A program made the translations under genes and the position numbers. The notes below the pieces were generated by a model. It saw only the letters and a program-made list of their open reading frames with translations. It was not told the origin of the DNA and searched no databases. Below, in pieces: positions 45,709 through 55,336 of a stretch of DNA of 64,000 bases (its first letter is position 1; each line of letters starts with the position of its first letter). The stretch comes from Parabacteroides johnsonii DSM 18315 (GTDB lineage Bacteria; Bacteroidota; Bacteroidia; Bacteroidales; Tannerellaceae): assembly GCF_025151045.1 (NCBI RefSeq), contig NZ_CP102285.1:2294001-2358000 (forward strand), in the 5' to 3' direction.

Positions 45709-47079
45709 TTATTCTGTTTTATCTTCTTTGACTCGTATCAATACATTCGCAAAAATAGCGGCAAGCCCCCCGGTCGTGATCCCGGAAGAAAAAATGCCCT
45801 TTATAGCTTCCGGTGCCGTATTCAGGATATCCGGCATCAGTTCCACCCCCAAGCCGAGCGAGAGGCTGACCGCCAAGACCAAAGTAGCCTTCCGGTTGAT
45901 TTCCTGCGAAGCGATAATCCGTATGCCGGCAGCCGCAACCGTACCGAACATCAATAAGGTCGCCCCACCCAACACCGGGTCCGGCATCAAGGAAAAGACA
46001 ACGCCAACAACCGGGAACAGTCCTAACAATACCAACATACCGGCGATATAATATCCGACATACCGGCTGGCAACTCCCGTCAGCTGGATAATACCGTTAT
46101 TCTGCGCAAAGATCGAATTGGGGAAAGAGTTGAAAATCCCGGCAATAAAGGAGTTCACCCCATCCGCCAGCACACCGCCCGAAACACGCTTCAGGTAGCC
46201 CTCCCCTTCTATCGACTTACCTGAAATCATCGAGTTGGCCGTCACATCGCCAGTAGCCTCAATCGCCGTAATCAGGTACACCAAACCAATAGCGACAAAA
46301 GCGGAGAAATTCAGGTCCAGCCCATATTTGAAGGGCATCGGGATATTAAATCCCATCAGGCTTTGCGAAGAAGCCGCCGCCATATCGACCATACCGAGAA
46401 AGTAAGCCAGCGCATAACCGATGCACAACCCTAACACGATCGAACTCATACGGAGATACTTGTTCTTGCAACGATTAAAGAACAAGACACTCAGCAACAC
46501 TGTCGCCGCCACCCCTATATTCCGGATACTCCCGAACGTCCCGTTATCCATCGCACCATAGCCACCGCCACATGAAACGATTCCGACCTTGATCAGGCTA
46601 AGTCCGATCAGCAGCACCACGATACCCGATACTAGCGGAGTAATGATAGAACGCATATACTTGAATGTCCGGCTAATCACCATCTCGATCGGAGCCGCCG
46701 CAATACACGCCCCGAATATAAGAGGCAGTCCTCCCGCCAGTCCAGCCGTTATGATCGGACCGATGAAAGAGAAACTCGTTCCCTGGATACAAAGCAACTT
46801 CGCCCCTACCGGGCCAATTCGGCGACACTGTATGAATGTCGAGATACCGGATGCAAAAAGTGCCATCGAAACCAGGAAACCGGTCGTTTCGAGATCCAGC
46901 TTCAAGGCTCCGGCAATAATCAACGGAGGTGTAATGATCGCCACAAAGATCGCCAGCAAATGTTGCAAAGCGGCAAACAGGGCTTCTTTAAAAGGAGGAC
47001 GGTCGTCTATACCATAAATCAGATCGGTCTTTTCGACCGGTTCAATCATTTCTTCCAACTCTTCCGGGTTCAGTTTCAT
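45709..47079 (-). CDS. NCS2-family purine (xanthine/uracil) permease
   Basis: A 456-residue membrane transporter with about 14 predicted helices. It has the NCS2 signature region ([21 protein letters not shown]) and conserved acidic residues in the eighth and tenth helices ([10 protein letters not shown]). The neighbouring xpt gene suggests xanthine or another purine base as substrate. Its start follows the EEP hydrolase gene by 18 bases. No purine riboswitch-like structure was visible upstream. Confidence 0.93.
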   Translation of the reverse strand: MKLNPEELEEMIEPVEKTDLIYGIDDRPPFKEALFAALQHLLAIFVAIITPPLIIAGALKLDLETTGFLVSMALFASGISTFIQCRRIGPVGAKLLCIQGTSFSFIGPIITAGLAGGLPLIFGACIAAAPIEMVISRTFKYMRSIITPLVSGIVVLLIGLSLIKVGIVSCGGGYGAMDNGTFGSIRNIGVAATVLLSVLFFNRCKNKYLRMSSIVLGLCIGYALAYFLGMVDMAAASSQSLMGFNIPMPFKYGLDLNFSAFVAIGLVYLITAIEATGDVTANSMISGKSIEGEGYLKRVSGGVLADGVNSFIAGIFNSFPNSIFAQNNGIIQLTGVASRYVGYYIAGMLVLLGLFPVVGVVFSLMPDPVLGGATLLMFGTVAAAGIRIIASQEINRKATLVLAVSLSLGLGVELMPDILNTAPEAIKGIFSSGITTGGLAAIFANVLIRVKEDKTE

Positions 47080-47097
47080 ATCTTTACTATTCGTCTA

Positions 47098-47937
47098 TTA
47101 TAAATTCAATTCTTTTAATGTTTCCCCTTTCGCATTCAACACACGAAGAGTCATCTCTTTCCCAAGGTTGAAGATGATATCCGTAAGGATCGGACGATGG
47201 TCGGAAGCGGCCGGTTCCTCCCATACAAGGGAGGAGATACGGGTAAAGGCAACCGTATCTTTCGCATAGGCTGCAATGTAATCAAGCGTTTCATCGGGTT
47301 TATCAGCAGGGAAAGTCGGCTTCTCCATATCCGTCAAGATCACAAAATCGTTCTTCAACTGCCGGATAAACTCCGAATCGGGATGCGCATTCATATCACC
47401 GGCAATAAAAAAAGGCTTGTTTGCCGAAGCCGCCACCTGCTGGATGACCGGCAAGGAAAGCATCCGGTCTTCCTCCGTCAACGAGAGGTGCGTACAGCAG
47501 TATATATACTTTTCAAATTCGACGACAAGCAGTGCACGGGCTTCCTCCCTTCCAGGCAAAGACAGGTAACGATAGCCGAGAGGCTTCTCCTTGCTCAACA
47601 TGCCGATACCGTATTTCCCTCCGTCATAATCAATTGCCGGGGCGTAAATATGATGCATCAGGGTGAGTCCGGCTATTTCCCGCAAAACATCTTTTCCTCC
47701 GCTACGGCCTGTCACACTGTCGAGCTCCTGTACGGCCACGACATCGGGGCAAACTTTATTGATCACTTCCGCCGTACGCCGGAAATCGGTCATATCGTCC
47801 ATTCCTCTGCCGTTACGGATGTTATAACTCATGATACGCAACGTGTTATTTTCGCGTTCGCTCCTCTCCTTCGAGTAGACTTTCCCCAGAGGCAACAACA
47901 TCATCAATGCTGCCGCCAGCCAAACCGCTTGTTTCAT
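47098..47937 (-). CDS. Endonuclease/exonuclease/phosphatase (EEP) family hydrolase
   Basis: A 279-residue exported enzyme with a short signal peptide (MKQAVWLAAALMMLLPLGKVYS). EEP motifs are IMSYNIRNGRG, DVVAVQELDSV, GGKYGIGMLSKEK, IAGDMNAHPDS and ASDHRPILTDI, so the Asp/His/Asn catalytic set is complete. Members cut nucleic acids, sphingolipids or phosphoesters; the substrate is unknown. As an exported enzyme ahead of a purine permease and Xpt, it might release nucleobases or their precursors from extracellular nucleic acid; this is inference from order. Confidence 0.85.
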   Translation of the reverse strand: MKQAVWLAAALMMLLPLGKVYSKERSERENNTLRIMSYNIRNGRGMDDMTDFRRTAEVINKVCPDVVAVQELDSVTGRSGGKDVLREIAGLTLMHHIYAPAIDYDGGKYGIGMLSKEKPLGYRYLSLPGREEARALLVVEFEKYIYCCTHLSLTEEDRMLSLPVIQQVAASANKPFFIAGDMNAHPDSEFIRQLKNDFVILTDMEKPTFPADKPDETLDYIAAYAKDTVAFTRISSLVWEEPAASDHRPILTDIIFNLGKEMTLRVLNAKGETLKELNL

Positions 47938-47964
47938 TTTATCGCTCTATTTACAAATTTGACG

Positions 47965-47972
47965 CAAAAGTA
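47965..47972 (-). promoter_or_regulatory. -7 box of EEP-permease-xpt operon
   Basis: TACTTTTG on the minus strand, 27 bases before the first gene. A 22-bp palindrome array (48052-48133) lies about 80 bases upstream of it. Confidence 0.6.
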
Positions 47973-48051
47973 GTTATTTTCATTTGGAACACCATACATA
48001 ATCCACGTTACCCGCCGGCACACCAGCAGCAGGAAGCTGGAAAAATTTCCG

Positions 48052-48133
48052 TTCCCCTGGCAGGAAACGGGAGTTCCCTCAGCGGGAAACGGATGTTTCC
48101 CCGGCAGGGAACGCAAATTTCCCTATAAGGGAA
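48052..48133. repeat. Four palindromes phased at 22 bp
   Basis: Hairpins of the form TTCCC-5 bases-GGGAA begin at 48052, 48074, 48097 and 48119, a step of 22 bp (with one 23-base step). The loops differ while the stems stay, so each unit keeps its pairing. Between the units is ACGG or similar. It lies between the threonine aldolase stop and the purine operon promoter. Confidence 0.8.
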
Positions 48134-48160
48134 CGGTAGGCAGCCCTACGGCTTTTTTAC

Positions 48161-49180
48161 TCAGAACAGGGCGTCCAACGTCCGTATCATAGCGTCAATA
48201 TCCTCTTCCGTCGTATCCCACGAAGTGACAAGCCGTGCTTCGTTGGCTTCTTCATTCCACATATAGAAGAAATATTTCTCTTGCAACTTCTTTAACGGTT
48301 CCGTGGGGATGGTAAAGAAAAGCTGGTTGGATTCTATTTTCTGGGTAAACCGTATCTGCGGATACTTTTTCAACGCTTCAGCCAAACGATAAGCACTATG
48401 ATTAGCTCTTCTTGCGTTTTCCAGCCACAGGTCATTTTCAAGATAAGGGATAAACTGACAGGAAAGATAACGCAGCTTGGAAGCCAATTGAGCAGATTGC
48501 TTTCTGAAATACTGCAAATTTTCGGTTATTTCCGGACGGAAAGAGACGACTGCCTCTCCCATCATCATCCCATTTTTGGTTCCCCCGAAACTGAGGATAT
48601 CCACCCCGGCATCAACGGTTATCTCTCGCATCGAACAATTCAGATAAGCGCAGGCATTCGCCAAACGTGCACCGTCCATATGCAGATACATGTCATAAGA
48701 ATGTAACAAATCGGCAATCGCCTTGACCTCCTCGATCGTATAAATCGTCCCCAACTCGGAAACTTGTGAAATATAGACAGCTTTCGGCTGTGAATGATGG
48801 CAGACACCGAAATTATGCAGCCGAGGTTTGATCAATTCCGGTGTCAGTTTTCCGTCCGGAGTCGGAATCGTCACGACAGCGCAGCCGGTCATACGGGCAG
48901 GAGCACCACACTCGTCCACATTAATATGAGCTGTTTCAGCACACAAAATACTATTAAACGGACGTGTCACTGCCTGCAAAGCTACAGCGTTCGCCCCCGT
49001 TCCGTTAAAAACAAAAAAAGGCGATGCCATTTCGCCAAACACTTCTCTTATTTTCGCTGTAGCTGCTGCTGTCCAGGGATCGTCACCATATCCTACTGCA
49101 TGATTATCGTTCGCCTTTATCACAGCATCCATCACCAAAGGATGAACGCTCGAATTATTATCACTTGCAAAACTTCTCAT
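48161..49180 (-). CDS. ltaE: Threonine aldolase (beta-eliminating lyase family)
   Basis: A 339-residue PLP enzyme splitting threonine to glycine and acetaldehyde. SFASDNNSSVHPLVMDAV and GDDPWTAAATAKIREVFGEM are at the start. The PLP lysine is in DILSFGGTKNGMMMGEAVV. HMDGARLANACAYLN contains the cofactor-binding Asp. Family length. Specificity for L-allo- or L-threonine is not determinable. Confidence 0.92.
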   Translation of the reverse strand: MRSFASDNNSSVHPLVMDAVIKANDNHAVGYGDDPWTAAATAKIREVFGEMASPFFVFNGTGANAVALQAVTRPFNSILCAETAHINVDECGAPARMTGCAVVTIPTPDGKLTPELIKPRLHNFGVCHHSQPKAVYISQVSELGTIYTIEEVKAIADLLHSYDMYLHMDGARLANACAYLNCSMREITVDAGVDILSFGGTKNGMMMGEAVVSFRPEITENLQYFRKQSAQLASKLRYLSCQFIPYLENDLWLENARRANHSAYRLAEALKKYPQIRFTQKIESNQLFFTIPTEPLKKLQEKYFFYMWNEEANEARLVTSWDTTEEDIDAMIRTLDALF

Positions 49181-49200
49181 TTCCGTTTAGAATTTTGCGC

Positions 49201-49208
49201 CAAAAGTA
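49201..49208 (-). promoter_or_regulatory. -7 box of threonine aldolase gene
   Basis: TACTTTTG on the minus strand, 20 bases before the ATG. Confidence 0.55.
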
Positions 49209-49213
49209 ATAAA

Positions 49214-49250
49214 AATAAACGGGAGCACCTCTTGGATACCCCCGTTTATT
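49214..49250. terminator. Terminator after the ECF sigma gene
   Basis: Perfect 10-bp stem AATAAACGGG / CCCGTTTATT with a 17-base loop, followed by T tracts on both strands. It ends the sigma-factor transcript and lies next to the aldolase promoter. Confidence 0.8.
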
Positions 49251-49278
49251 TTTTCACATATTTATTTTAAACTTCACC

Positions 49279-49788
49279 TCAACTCCGATGAAAATCTTTC
49301 AAGACTTTCTGTAATTCCTGACGAGCGAAGAAGATACGACTCTTAACCGTCCCCAGAGGAACACAGAGCTTTTCTGCAATCTCATTATACTTGTAACCAC
49401 TCAAAAACATGGAGAACGGAACCTTCAGTTCATCGTTCAGACTATTTATCGCTTTTGTTATTTCTTTGATCTGATAAGCACCGTCAGGAGAATCAAAACC
49501 TGAATCATTCACTACATCCAGATTATACAGGTCGACACCTTGGTCAACGACAGTCTGTGTACGAACGATTTTATGGTAATTATTTATGAAGATATTACGC
49601 ATCACAGTTAAGACCCATCCTTTGAAATTAATATTATCTACAAACTTTTCCTGATTGTCCAAAACTTTCAGCGTTGTGTCTTGCATCAAATCCTGGGCGT
49701 CATCCCGATTTGCGGTGAGCATTAATGCAAAATTCATCATGTTTTCTTGCATGCTCAATAATTTTTTCTGAAATTGCAACGCATTCAT
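49279..49788 (-). CDS. ECF-type RNA polymerase sigma factor
   Basis: A 169-residue sigma-70 family protein with region 2 (FALMLTANRDDAQDLMQDTTLKVLDNQEKF...FKGWVLTVMRNIFIN) and region 4 (LNDELKVPFSMFLSGYKYNEIAEKLCVPLGTVKSRIFFARQELQKVL). No region 3. No anti-sigma (FecR/RseA-like) gene is adjacent, so its control is not through a neighbouring membrane partner. Its leader holds a small hairpin (CCTTCA-GCAT-TGAAGG). Targets unknown. Confidence 0.93.
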   Translation of the reverse strand: MNALQFQKKLLSMQENMMNFALMLTANRDDAQDLMQDTTLKVLDNQEKFVDNINFKGWVLTVMRNIFINNYHKIVRTQTVVDQGVDLYNLDVVNDSGFDSPDGAYQIKEITKAINSLNDELKVPFSMFLSGYKYNEIAEKLCVPLGTVKSRIFFARQELQKVLKDFHRS

Positions 49789-49852
49789 ATTACTTATTTT
49801 TTTATTTGTTTAATACCGGTTTGGCATTATCCTTCAGCATTGAAGGACATTA

Positions 49853-49860
49853 CAAATGTA
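49853..49860 (-). promoter_or_regulatory. -7 box of ECF sigma gene
   Basis: TACATTTG on the minus strand, 64 bases before the ATG; the GAAGG/CCTTC hairpin lies in the leader. Confidence 0.55.
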
Positions 49861-50049
49861 GGAATAATATTTTAATTACAATGCGGTTTGATGATTATTA
49901 ATATTAAAAATCGTAACTTAATACATTTATAACAAACAGCTTTGAAAATGAGCAGTATTTACAAGTTTTCAAGCAACTAAAATACAAAATTCACAACATG
50001 TATGTTACAAATTCGTACAACATGTAAAAGAGATGGAGAATAATATAAA

Positions 50050-51432
50050 ATGAAGAAAAATTTAGGACTTTTTTTAGCTATCATATTGGTCCAGATAGCC
50101 CCATTTATATCAGCGGCAGACACCTTGCACCCGTTAGTATATAAAATCGATATAAAAAAGGAGATAAGCAATACCACGCGCCTGTATCTTAGAGGTGGTC
50201 TGGCGGAAGCCAATGCCTTGGGGGCAGATGCCGTCCTGATCCATATGAACACATACGGCGGCCAAGTGGATGCGGCAGACTCGATGCGTACGGCCATTTT
50301 GTACAATTCCATCCCAGTCTATGTCTTTATCGACAACAATGCCGCTTCTGCCGGAGCGCTCATTTCCATCGCATGCAAGAAAATTTATATGCGGAAAGGC
50401 GCAAACATCGGGGCAGCCACTGTCGTGAACCAAACAGGGGCAGCCATGCCGGACAAATACCAGTCCTATATGCGCTCCATGATGCGTTCGACAGCCGAAG
50501 CGCACGGACAGGATACAATCATTCAAAAAAACGATACTTTATACAAATGGAAACGAGATCCGTTGATAGCTGAAGCGATGGTAGACGAACGGGTGGCTAT
50601 TCCCAACCTGATAGACACAGGAAAAGTCCTTACTTTCACAGCGCAGGAAGCTCAAAAGTGGGGATATTGCGACGGCATAGCCGAAAATCCGGATGAAGTA
50701 ATCACGCAATATTTGGGATATAAAGACTACGAAATGAGAAGTTATACACCCAGTTGGCAAGATGATTTAAAAGGATTTTTAATGAACCCTATTTTTCAGT
50801 CTATTCTGATCATTATTATCATCGGCGGTATTTACTTTGAAATGCAAACACCAGGGCTAGGTTTCCCCTCTGCGGCCGCCCTACTGGCAGCAGTCCTCTA
50901 CTTTGCACCACTCTATATAGACGGACTGGCGGCAAATTGGGAAATTCTGATCTTCATCATCGGCATTCTATTGCTCGCAGTAGAAATCTTCATCATTCCG
51001 GGATTCGGGGTTGCCGGAATAAGCGGTATCGTATTGGTTATCGGCGGCCTGGTCATGGGCTTACTGAATAACGATAATTTCGATTTCGAAGGAGTCAGCG
51101 GAAAAGAGATCGGGGAAGCGACATTGACGGTCCTGGTCGGATTAGTGGCCGGCTTCGGCCTGATGATCTGGCTGTCCAATAAGATCGGACACCGGGGAAT
51201 GTTCCGGAAAGTCGCGCTGAATACGGATTTGAAAGATGCTATATCATCTCCTGACCTATCTTCACTGGTAGGGAAAGAGGGAATAGCTGCCACCGTATTG
51301 CGCCCTTCCGGGAAAGTTTCGGTCGACGGAGAATTTTATGACGGGGTTTCCGAATCAGGTTTTATAGAGAAAGGGGACAAGGTCAAAGTGGTCCGTTTCG
51401 AGAATGCACAAGTGTATGTAGAAAATCTTTAA
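50050..51432 (+). CDS. NfeD-type ClpP-class membrane serine protease
   Basis: 460 residues: signal peptide, then a ClpP/SppA-like protease domain (about 25-200) with the probable catalytic Ser in NNAASAGALISIACKKIYM and a Lys further on, then about four or five membrane helices (250-370), then a C-terminal OB-fold NfeD domain (SLVGKEGIAATVLRPSGKVSVDGEFYDGVSESGFIEKGDKVKVV). This is the long NfeD architecture, usually paired with a stomatin/flotillin gene, but no such gene is adjacent here. Upstream, ACAACATGTA is repeated at 49993 and 50019, which might be an operator. Confidence 0.92.
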   Translation: MKKNLGLFLAIILVQIAPFISAADTLHPLVYKIDIKKEISNTTRLYLRGGLAEANALGADAVLIHMNTYGGQVDAADSMRTAILYNSIPVYVFIDNNAASAGALISIACKKIYMRKGANIGAATVVNQTGAAMPDKYQSYMRSMMRSTAEAHGQDTIIQKNDTLYKWKRDPLIAEAMVDERVAIPNLIDTGKVLTFTAQEAQKWGYCDGIAENPDEVITQYLGYKDYEMRSYTPSWQDDLKGFLMNPIFQSILIIIIIGGIYFEMQTPGLGFPSAAALLAAVLYFAPLYIDGLAANWEILIFIIGILLLAVEIFIIPGFGVAGISGIVLVIGGLVMGLLNNDNFDFEGVSGKEIGEATLTVLVGLVAGFGLMIWLSNKIGHRGMFRKVALNTDLKDAISSPDLSSLVGKEGIAATVLRPSGKVSVDGEFYDGVSESGFIEKGDKVKVVRFENAQVYVENL

Positions 51433-51441
51433 CACATTGTA

Positions 51442-51462
51442 AGGCGGCCATAAAGGTCGCCT
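51442..51462. terminator. Hairpin between convergent genes
   Basis: AGGCGGCC / GGTCGCCT with a 5-base loop between NfeD and the AlbA_2 gene, without a clear T tract. Confidence 0.5.
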
Positions 51463-52101
51463 CTATGCAGGGATACGCTGATATAAGATATGTTTGTCGA
51501 TTACGATATATTGCAGGGCGTTCATGGCCAGGAGGTCACTTAGGATATTCTTTGCGGTGTAATAATTGATCCGTCCGATCCGGCAAAACTGGCTGACATT
51601 GATATGGGGATGATCATCCAGATAAGCAAACAAACGCTCCACAGGTTTGCTTATCTTCAATAAAGTCCCGTCCCGTTTATGCTTTTTCTGCCAGGCAAGC
51701 ACCAACACTTCATTGGCCAATATATTTTCATCGGCAACCCTTATATAGGCTTTAAACTTGTTATCCTTATCAGGAGCCGTATGCGGTTTATCCGGACTGG
51801 GGGCGATATATACTTCAAGAACCGTCTTGCCGTTCACCTCCCAGCGGGTCGCCTCAAAGGGGACTTCCGGGCGGGTATACATCCTGGAGGCTGCTTCAAT
51901 CATATAATATTCTTCTTCGCTTCGGACACCAGAGATATTCCCATTATCTTTCACACCGATCAAAAGGCGTCCCCCGTCAGTATTGGCAAAAGCACTCAGC
52001 GTACGCGCAATCTTCTTACTGTCGCTCACTTCGAATTTAAAATCAAGTTGTTGGTGTTCTCCTTGCTCTATCAACGCTTCTATCGGATGTATCTTCTTCA
52101 T
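51463..52101 (-). CDS. AlbA_2 (Schlafen-type) domain protein with C-terminal helix-turn-helix
   Basis: 212 residues. AlbA_2 domain at about 10-130: EHQQLDFKFEVSDSKKIARTLSAFANTDGGRLLIGVKDNGNISGV is its signature. The C-terminal 60 residues (HINVSQFCRIGRINYYTAKNILSDLLAMNALQYI) form a winged-helix-like domain. Such proteins are usually called ATP-binding or DNA-binding regulators, but the function is unproven. It is divergent from the antiporter gene, with -7 boxes for both in a 70-base gap. Confidence 0.85.
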   Translation of the reverse strand: MKKIHPIEALIEQGEHQQLDFKFEVSDSKKIARTLSAFANTDGGRLLIGVKDNGNISGVRSEEEYYMIEAASRMYTRPEVPFEATRWEVNGKTVLEVYIAPSPDKPHTAPDKDNKFKAYIRVADENILANEVLVLAWQKKHKRDGTLLKISKPVERLFAYLDDHPHINVSQFCRIGRINYYTAKNILSDLLAMNALQYIVIDKHILYQRIPA

Positions 52102-52122
52102 TTTGGCAATTTTTTAGACCGG

Positions 52123-52130
52123 CAAAATTA
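52123..52130 (-). promoter_or_regulatory. -7 box of AlbA_2 gene
   Basis: TAATTTTG on the minus strand, 21 bases before the ATG. Confidence 0.5.
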
Positions 52131-52141
52131 AAATAAATACA

Positions 52142-52149
52142 TAACTTTG
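52142..52149 (+). promoter_or_regulatory. -7 box of antiporter gene
   Basis: TAACTTTG, 22 bases before the antiporter ATG; the two divergent -7 boxes are only 11 bases apart. Confidence 0.55.
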
Positions 52150-52171
52150 CCAACGGAAAAACAACGAAAGC

Positions 52172-54439
52172 ATGTCTCAAATACCATCTCTTATATCGGA
52201 TCTTGCTGTCATATTGATTTCAGCGGGATTGGTTACCTTGCTTTTCAAAAAATTAAAGCAACCGGTCGTACTCGGATATATCGTAGCCGGACTTCTTGCC
52301 GGCCCTTCCATCACACAAATACCGACTGTCACGAATGTAGAAAGCATCCGCATCTGGGCGGATATAGGCGTGATCTTCCTTCTATTCGCTTTAGGGCTTG
52401 ATTTTAGTTTCAAAAAGCTGATGAAAGTCGGCGGAACAGCAGTGATCGGGGCTATTACCATCGTGATAGGCATGATGACACTTGGCTATACTACCGGATT
52501 GTCATTAGGTTGGGGACATATGAACAGTCTTTTCCTCGGAGGAATGCTTTCCATGTCGTCTACAACGATTATCTTCAAAGCGTTCGACGACATGGGACTG
52601 CGCAACCAGCGGTTTGCCGGAGTGGTTTTCGGAATCCTTGTTGTCGAAGACCTGTTTGCCGTTTTACTGATGGTTTTACTGTCTACATTGGCAGTCAGCA
52701 AACACGTGGAAGGAATGGAGTTGCTCAACAGCGTGGTCAAACTGGGAGTTTTTCTGCTGTTCTGTTTCGTTATCGGCATTTATCTGATTCCCTCTTTTCT
52801 GAAAAAAGCCAGGACTTTCCTGAATGACGAGACCTTGTTGATCGTCAGTCTGGGACTATGCCTCGGAATGGTCATCATTGCCACGAAAGCCGGTTTTTCT
52901 TCAGCCTTGGGAGCTTTCGTTATGGGATCTATCCTGGCAGAAACGATCGACGCAGAACATATCGAACATATTATCAAACCTGTAAAAGATCTTTTCGGGG
53001 CCATATTCTTTGTCTCAGTCGGAATGTTAATCGATCCGGCATTACTGTGGGAATACAAAATTCCGATTCTAATCCTTACACTGGTCGTAATGGCCGGACA
53101 AATACTATTTGCCAGTTTTGGGGTATTGCTTTCCGGCCAACCGGTCAAGATAGCCATACAATCCGGTTTCTCTCTCGCTCAAATAGGTGAATTCGCTTTT
53201 ATCATTGCATCGTTAGGACTGTCATTAGGGGTAACCGATAATTTCCTCTATCCTATTGTCGTGGCGGTTTCAGTTGTTACGACTTTCTTTACACCTTATA
53301 TGATTCGTATGGCAGAACCGGCATGCCGGGCTGCCGATCAGGTCATACCGAAGTCATGGATGAAATTTCTCGAACGCTATTCTTCCGGCTCCAATACCAT
53401 ACACCAGAAAAGCGCCTGGAATAAACTGTTGAAGGCACTGGTCCGTATAGTCGGCACTTATACAGCCGTTACCCTTGTCCTGATCTTTATCTGGCTTCAG
53501 TTCATAGCACCTTTTATCATGAAGGAACTTCCGGGCATACGGGGAGCGGGGATCTCACTCGTTCTGATCCTTCTATTAATAGCCCCCATGTTGCGTGCGA
53601 TCATGATGAAGAAAAACCACTCAGCCGAGTTCCAACAATTATGGCTGGATAGCAAGTACAATCGGGGGCCATTGGTTTCATTGATCATTTTACGTATTAT
53701 ATTATGTATCGGCCTGGTCATGCTGCCCGTCGCCCGTTTGCTGAATGCCGCAGTCGGTATCGTACTGGCGATCGCAGCAACTGTCATAGTTATTGTCATT
53801 TTATCCAAACGGTTGAAAAGACAATCCATCCTGATGGAACGGCATTTCTTCAGTAACCTCTCCGCACGCGAATTGGAAAACGAACGGAAAGCACCGATCA
53901 ACCAACGTTTTGCCAACCACCTGTTGGAACGTGACTTGCATTTAGCCGATTTTGAAGTGAAGCAGAACTCTCCCAGCATGGGAAAGACCTTAAAAGAACT
54001 CAACTTCCGACAGAAATGTAATGTAAACATCGTGACAATTATTCGAGGAGAACAACGGATTAATATACCCGGAGGAGAAGAACGCCTCTATCCATTTGAC
54101 AAATTGGTAGTAGTCGGTGCGGATGACGATCTTGAACATTTCCGTCAATATATAGTCGAACGATATAAAAAAGCCCAAACCAATAAGGAGCAGACGACAC
54201 ATGAAGTCAATATGGAGCAATTCACTATCGCCGAAGGCTCCCATCTGATCGGGCGTACCATTCTGGAATCCGGCATACGGGACAAGTCCGCCTGCCTGGT
54301 CATCGGTATCGAACGAGGAACCTCTTCCATCAAAAATCCATCTCCTTCGACCGTTTTTGAAGAGGGTGATATTGTATGGATTGTTGGAGAACATGAGAAG
54401 GTTCTGCTGTTGAGCGAGGGGAAAACGGTAAATAATTGA
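52172..54439 (+). CDS. KefB/CPA2-type cation:proton antiporter with two TrkA-C domains
   Basis: A 755-residue membrane protein. About 12-13 helices (residues 1-400) form the CPA2 fold ([60 protein letters not shown]), and further helices lie at about 425-555. It ends in two TrkA-C (RCK_C) domains (about 590-660 and 685-750), without a TrkA-N nucleotide-binding domain, so regulation by NAD or glutathione as in KefB/C is not obvious. Likely K+ or Na+/H+ exchange; ion not determinable. Confidence 0.92.
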   Translation: MSQIPSLISDLAVILISAGLVTLLFKKLKQPVVLGYIVAGLLAGPSITQIPTVTNVESIRIWADIGVIFLLFALGLDFSFKKLMKVGGTAVIGAITIVIGMMTLGYTTGLSLGWGHMNSLFLGGMLSMSSTTIIFKAFDDMGLRNQRFAGVVFGILVVEDLFAVLLMVLLSTLAVSKHVEGMELLNSVVKLGVFLLFCFVIGIYLIPSFLKKARTFLNDETLLIVSLGLCLGMVIIATKAGFSSALGAFVMGSILAETIDAEHIEHIIKPVKDLFGAIFFVSVGMLIDPALLWEYKIPILILTLVVMAGQILFASFGVLLSGQPVKIAIQSGFSLAQIGEFAFIIASLGLSLGVTDNFLYPIVVAVSVVTTFFTPYMIRMAEPACRAADQVIPKSWMKFLERYSSGSNTIHQKSAWNKLLKALVRIVGTYTAVTLVLIFIWLQFIAPFIMKELPGIRGAGISLVLILLLIAPMLRAIMMKKNHSAEFQQLWLDSKYNRGPLVSLIILRIILCIGLVMLPVARLLNAAVGIVLAIAATVIVIVILSKRLKRQSILMERHFFSNLSARELENERKAPINQRFANHLLERDLHLADFEVKQNSPSMGKTLKELNFRQKCNVNIVTIIRGEQRINIPGGEERLYPFDKLVVVGADDDLEHFRQYIVERYKKAQTNKEQTTHEVNMEQFTIAEGSHLIGRTILESGIRDKSACLVIGIERGTSSIKNPSPSTVFEEGDIVWIVGEHEKVLLLSEGKTVNN

Positions 54440-54488
54440 CAATGGACAATTTTATGAATCATACATTATAAATTATACATTATACATC
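54432..54488. repeat. Short AT-rich repeats before kdsB
   Basis: Repeats of the kinds AATTGACAATGGACAATT and ATACATTATAAATTATACATTATACAT fill the gap to kdsB. Both word types also occur in other gaps (27661, 39600). Confidence 0.45.
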
Positions 54489-55250
54489 ATGAAGTTTATA
54501 GGAATAATTCCCGCACGCTACGCCTCTACCCGCTTTCCGGGGAAACCACTTGCCGATATGGCAGGCAAACCGATGATTCAACGGGTATACGAACAAGTCC
54601 AAAATGTGCTTGATGCAGTCTGCGTAGCTACGGACGACGACCGTATAGAAGCTGCCGTCCAAGCTTTCGGCGGCCATGTCGTTATGACATCCGACCAACA
54701 CAAAAGCGGTACAGACCGTTGTTATGAAGCGTATTGTAAAATAGGAGACGGATATGACGTGGTTGTTAACATACAAGGTGACGAACCTTTCATCCAACCG
54801 GAACAGATCGAAATACTAAAAGCATGTTTCATCGATGACAGTATCCAAATCGCCACCTTGGTAAAACCCTTTCGACCGGATGATGATTTCGAAACGACCT
54901 TATTCAACGCCAATTCACCGAAAGTGGTCTTGAACAAGAACAATGAAGCCATGTACTTCAGCCGTTCGATTATACCTTATATGAGGGGCAGGAAATATAC
55001 CGAATGGCTTCCGAACCATACCTATTACAAGCATATCGGACTATATGCTTACCGCGCCGACACACTCAAGGAGATCACTCATTTACCCCAATCTCCCCTG
55101 GAACTGACTGAAAGCTTAGAACAACTGCGCTGGCTGGAAAACGGCTACAAGATCAAAGTAGGAATTACCCAGCAGGAAACAATCGGTATCGACACACCGG
55201 AGGATATGGAAAAGGCACTGGCTTTCTTGAAAAACACGAGCATCAACTGA
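54489..55250 (+). CDS. kdsB: 3-deoxy-manno-octulosonate cytidylyltransferase
   Basis: A 253-residue enzyme activating Kdo as CMP-Kdo for lipid A core synthesis. Motifs: [74 protein letters not shown] and [18 protein letters not shown]. All standard and full-length. Shares the Kdo pathway with kdsA at 26850. Confidence 0.97.
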   Translation: MKFIGIIPARYASTRFPGKPLADMAGKPMIQRVYEQVQNVLDAVCVATDDDRIEAAVQAFGGHVVMTSDQHKSGTDRCYEAYCKIGDGYDVVVNIQGDEPFIQPEQIEILKACFIDDSIQIATLVKPFRPDDDFETTLFNANSPKVVLNKNNEAMYFSRSIIPYMRGRKYTEWLPNHTYYKHIGLYAYRADTLKEITHLPQSPLELTESLEQLRWLENGYKIKVGITQQETIGIDTPEDMEKALAFLKNTSIN

Positions 55251-55272
55251 CAAATGAATCGGTATCCGCATA

Positions 55273-55316
55273 AAAAGGAATGCCGGTTGCTTTGGAGAGC
55301 AATCGGCATTCCTTTT
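55273..55316. terminator. Bidirectional terminator between kdsB and yidC
   Basis: A 19-bp stem (AAAAGGAATGCCGGTTGCT with AGCAATCGGCATTCCTTTT, one mismatch) around a six-base loop, with A and T tracts on the two sides; suits both converging genes. Confidence 0.9.
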
Positions 55317-55336
55317 ATCACATCAGATTTGACTTC

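Noticed and set aside
47938-48160. Purine riboswitch upstream of the permease/xpt operon
   Set aside because: No conserved purine-aptamer junction or terminator/antiterminator pair was seen; only a promoter box and the palindrome array.
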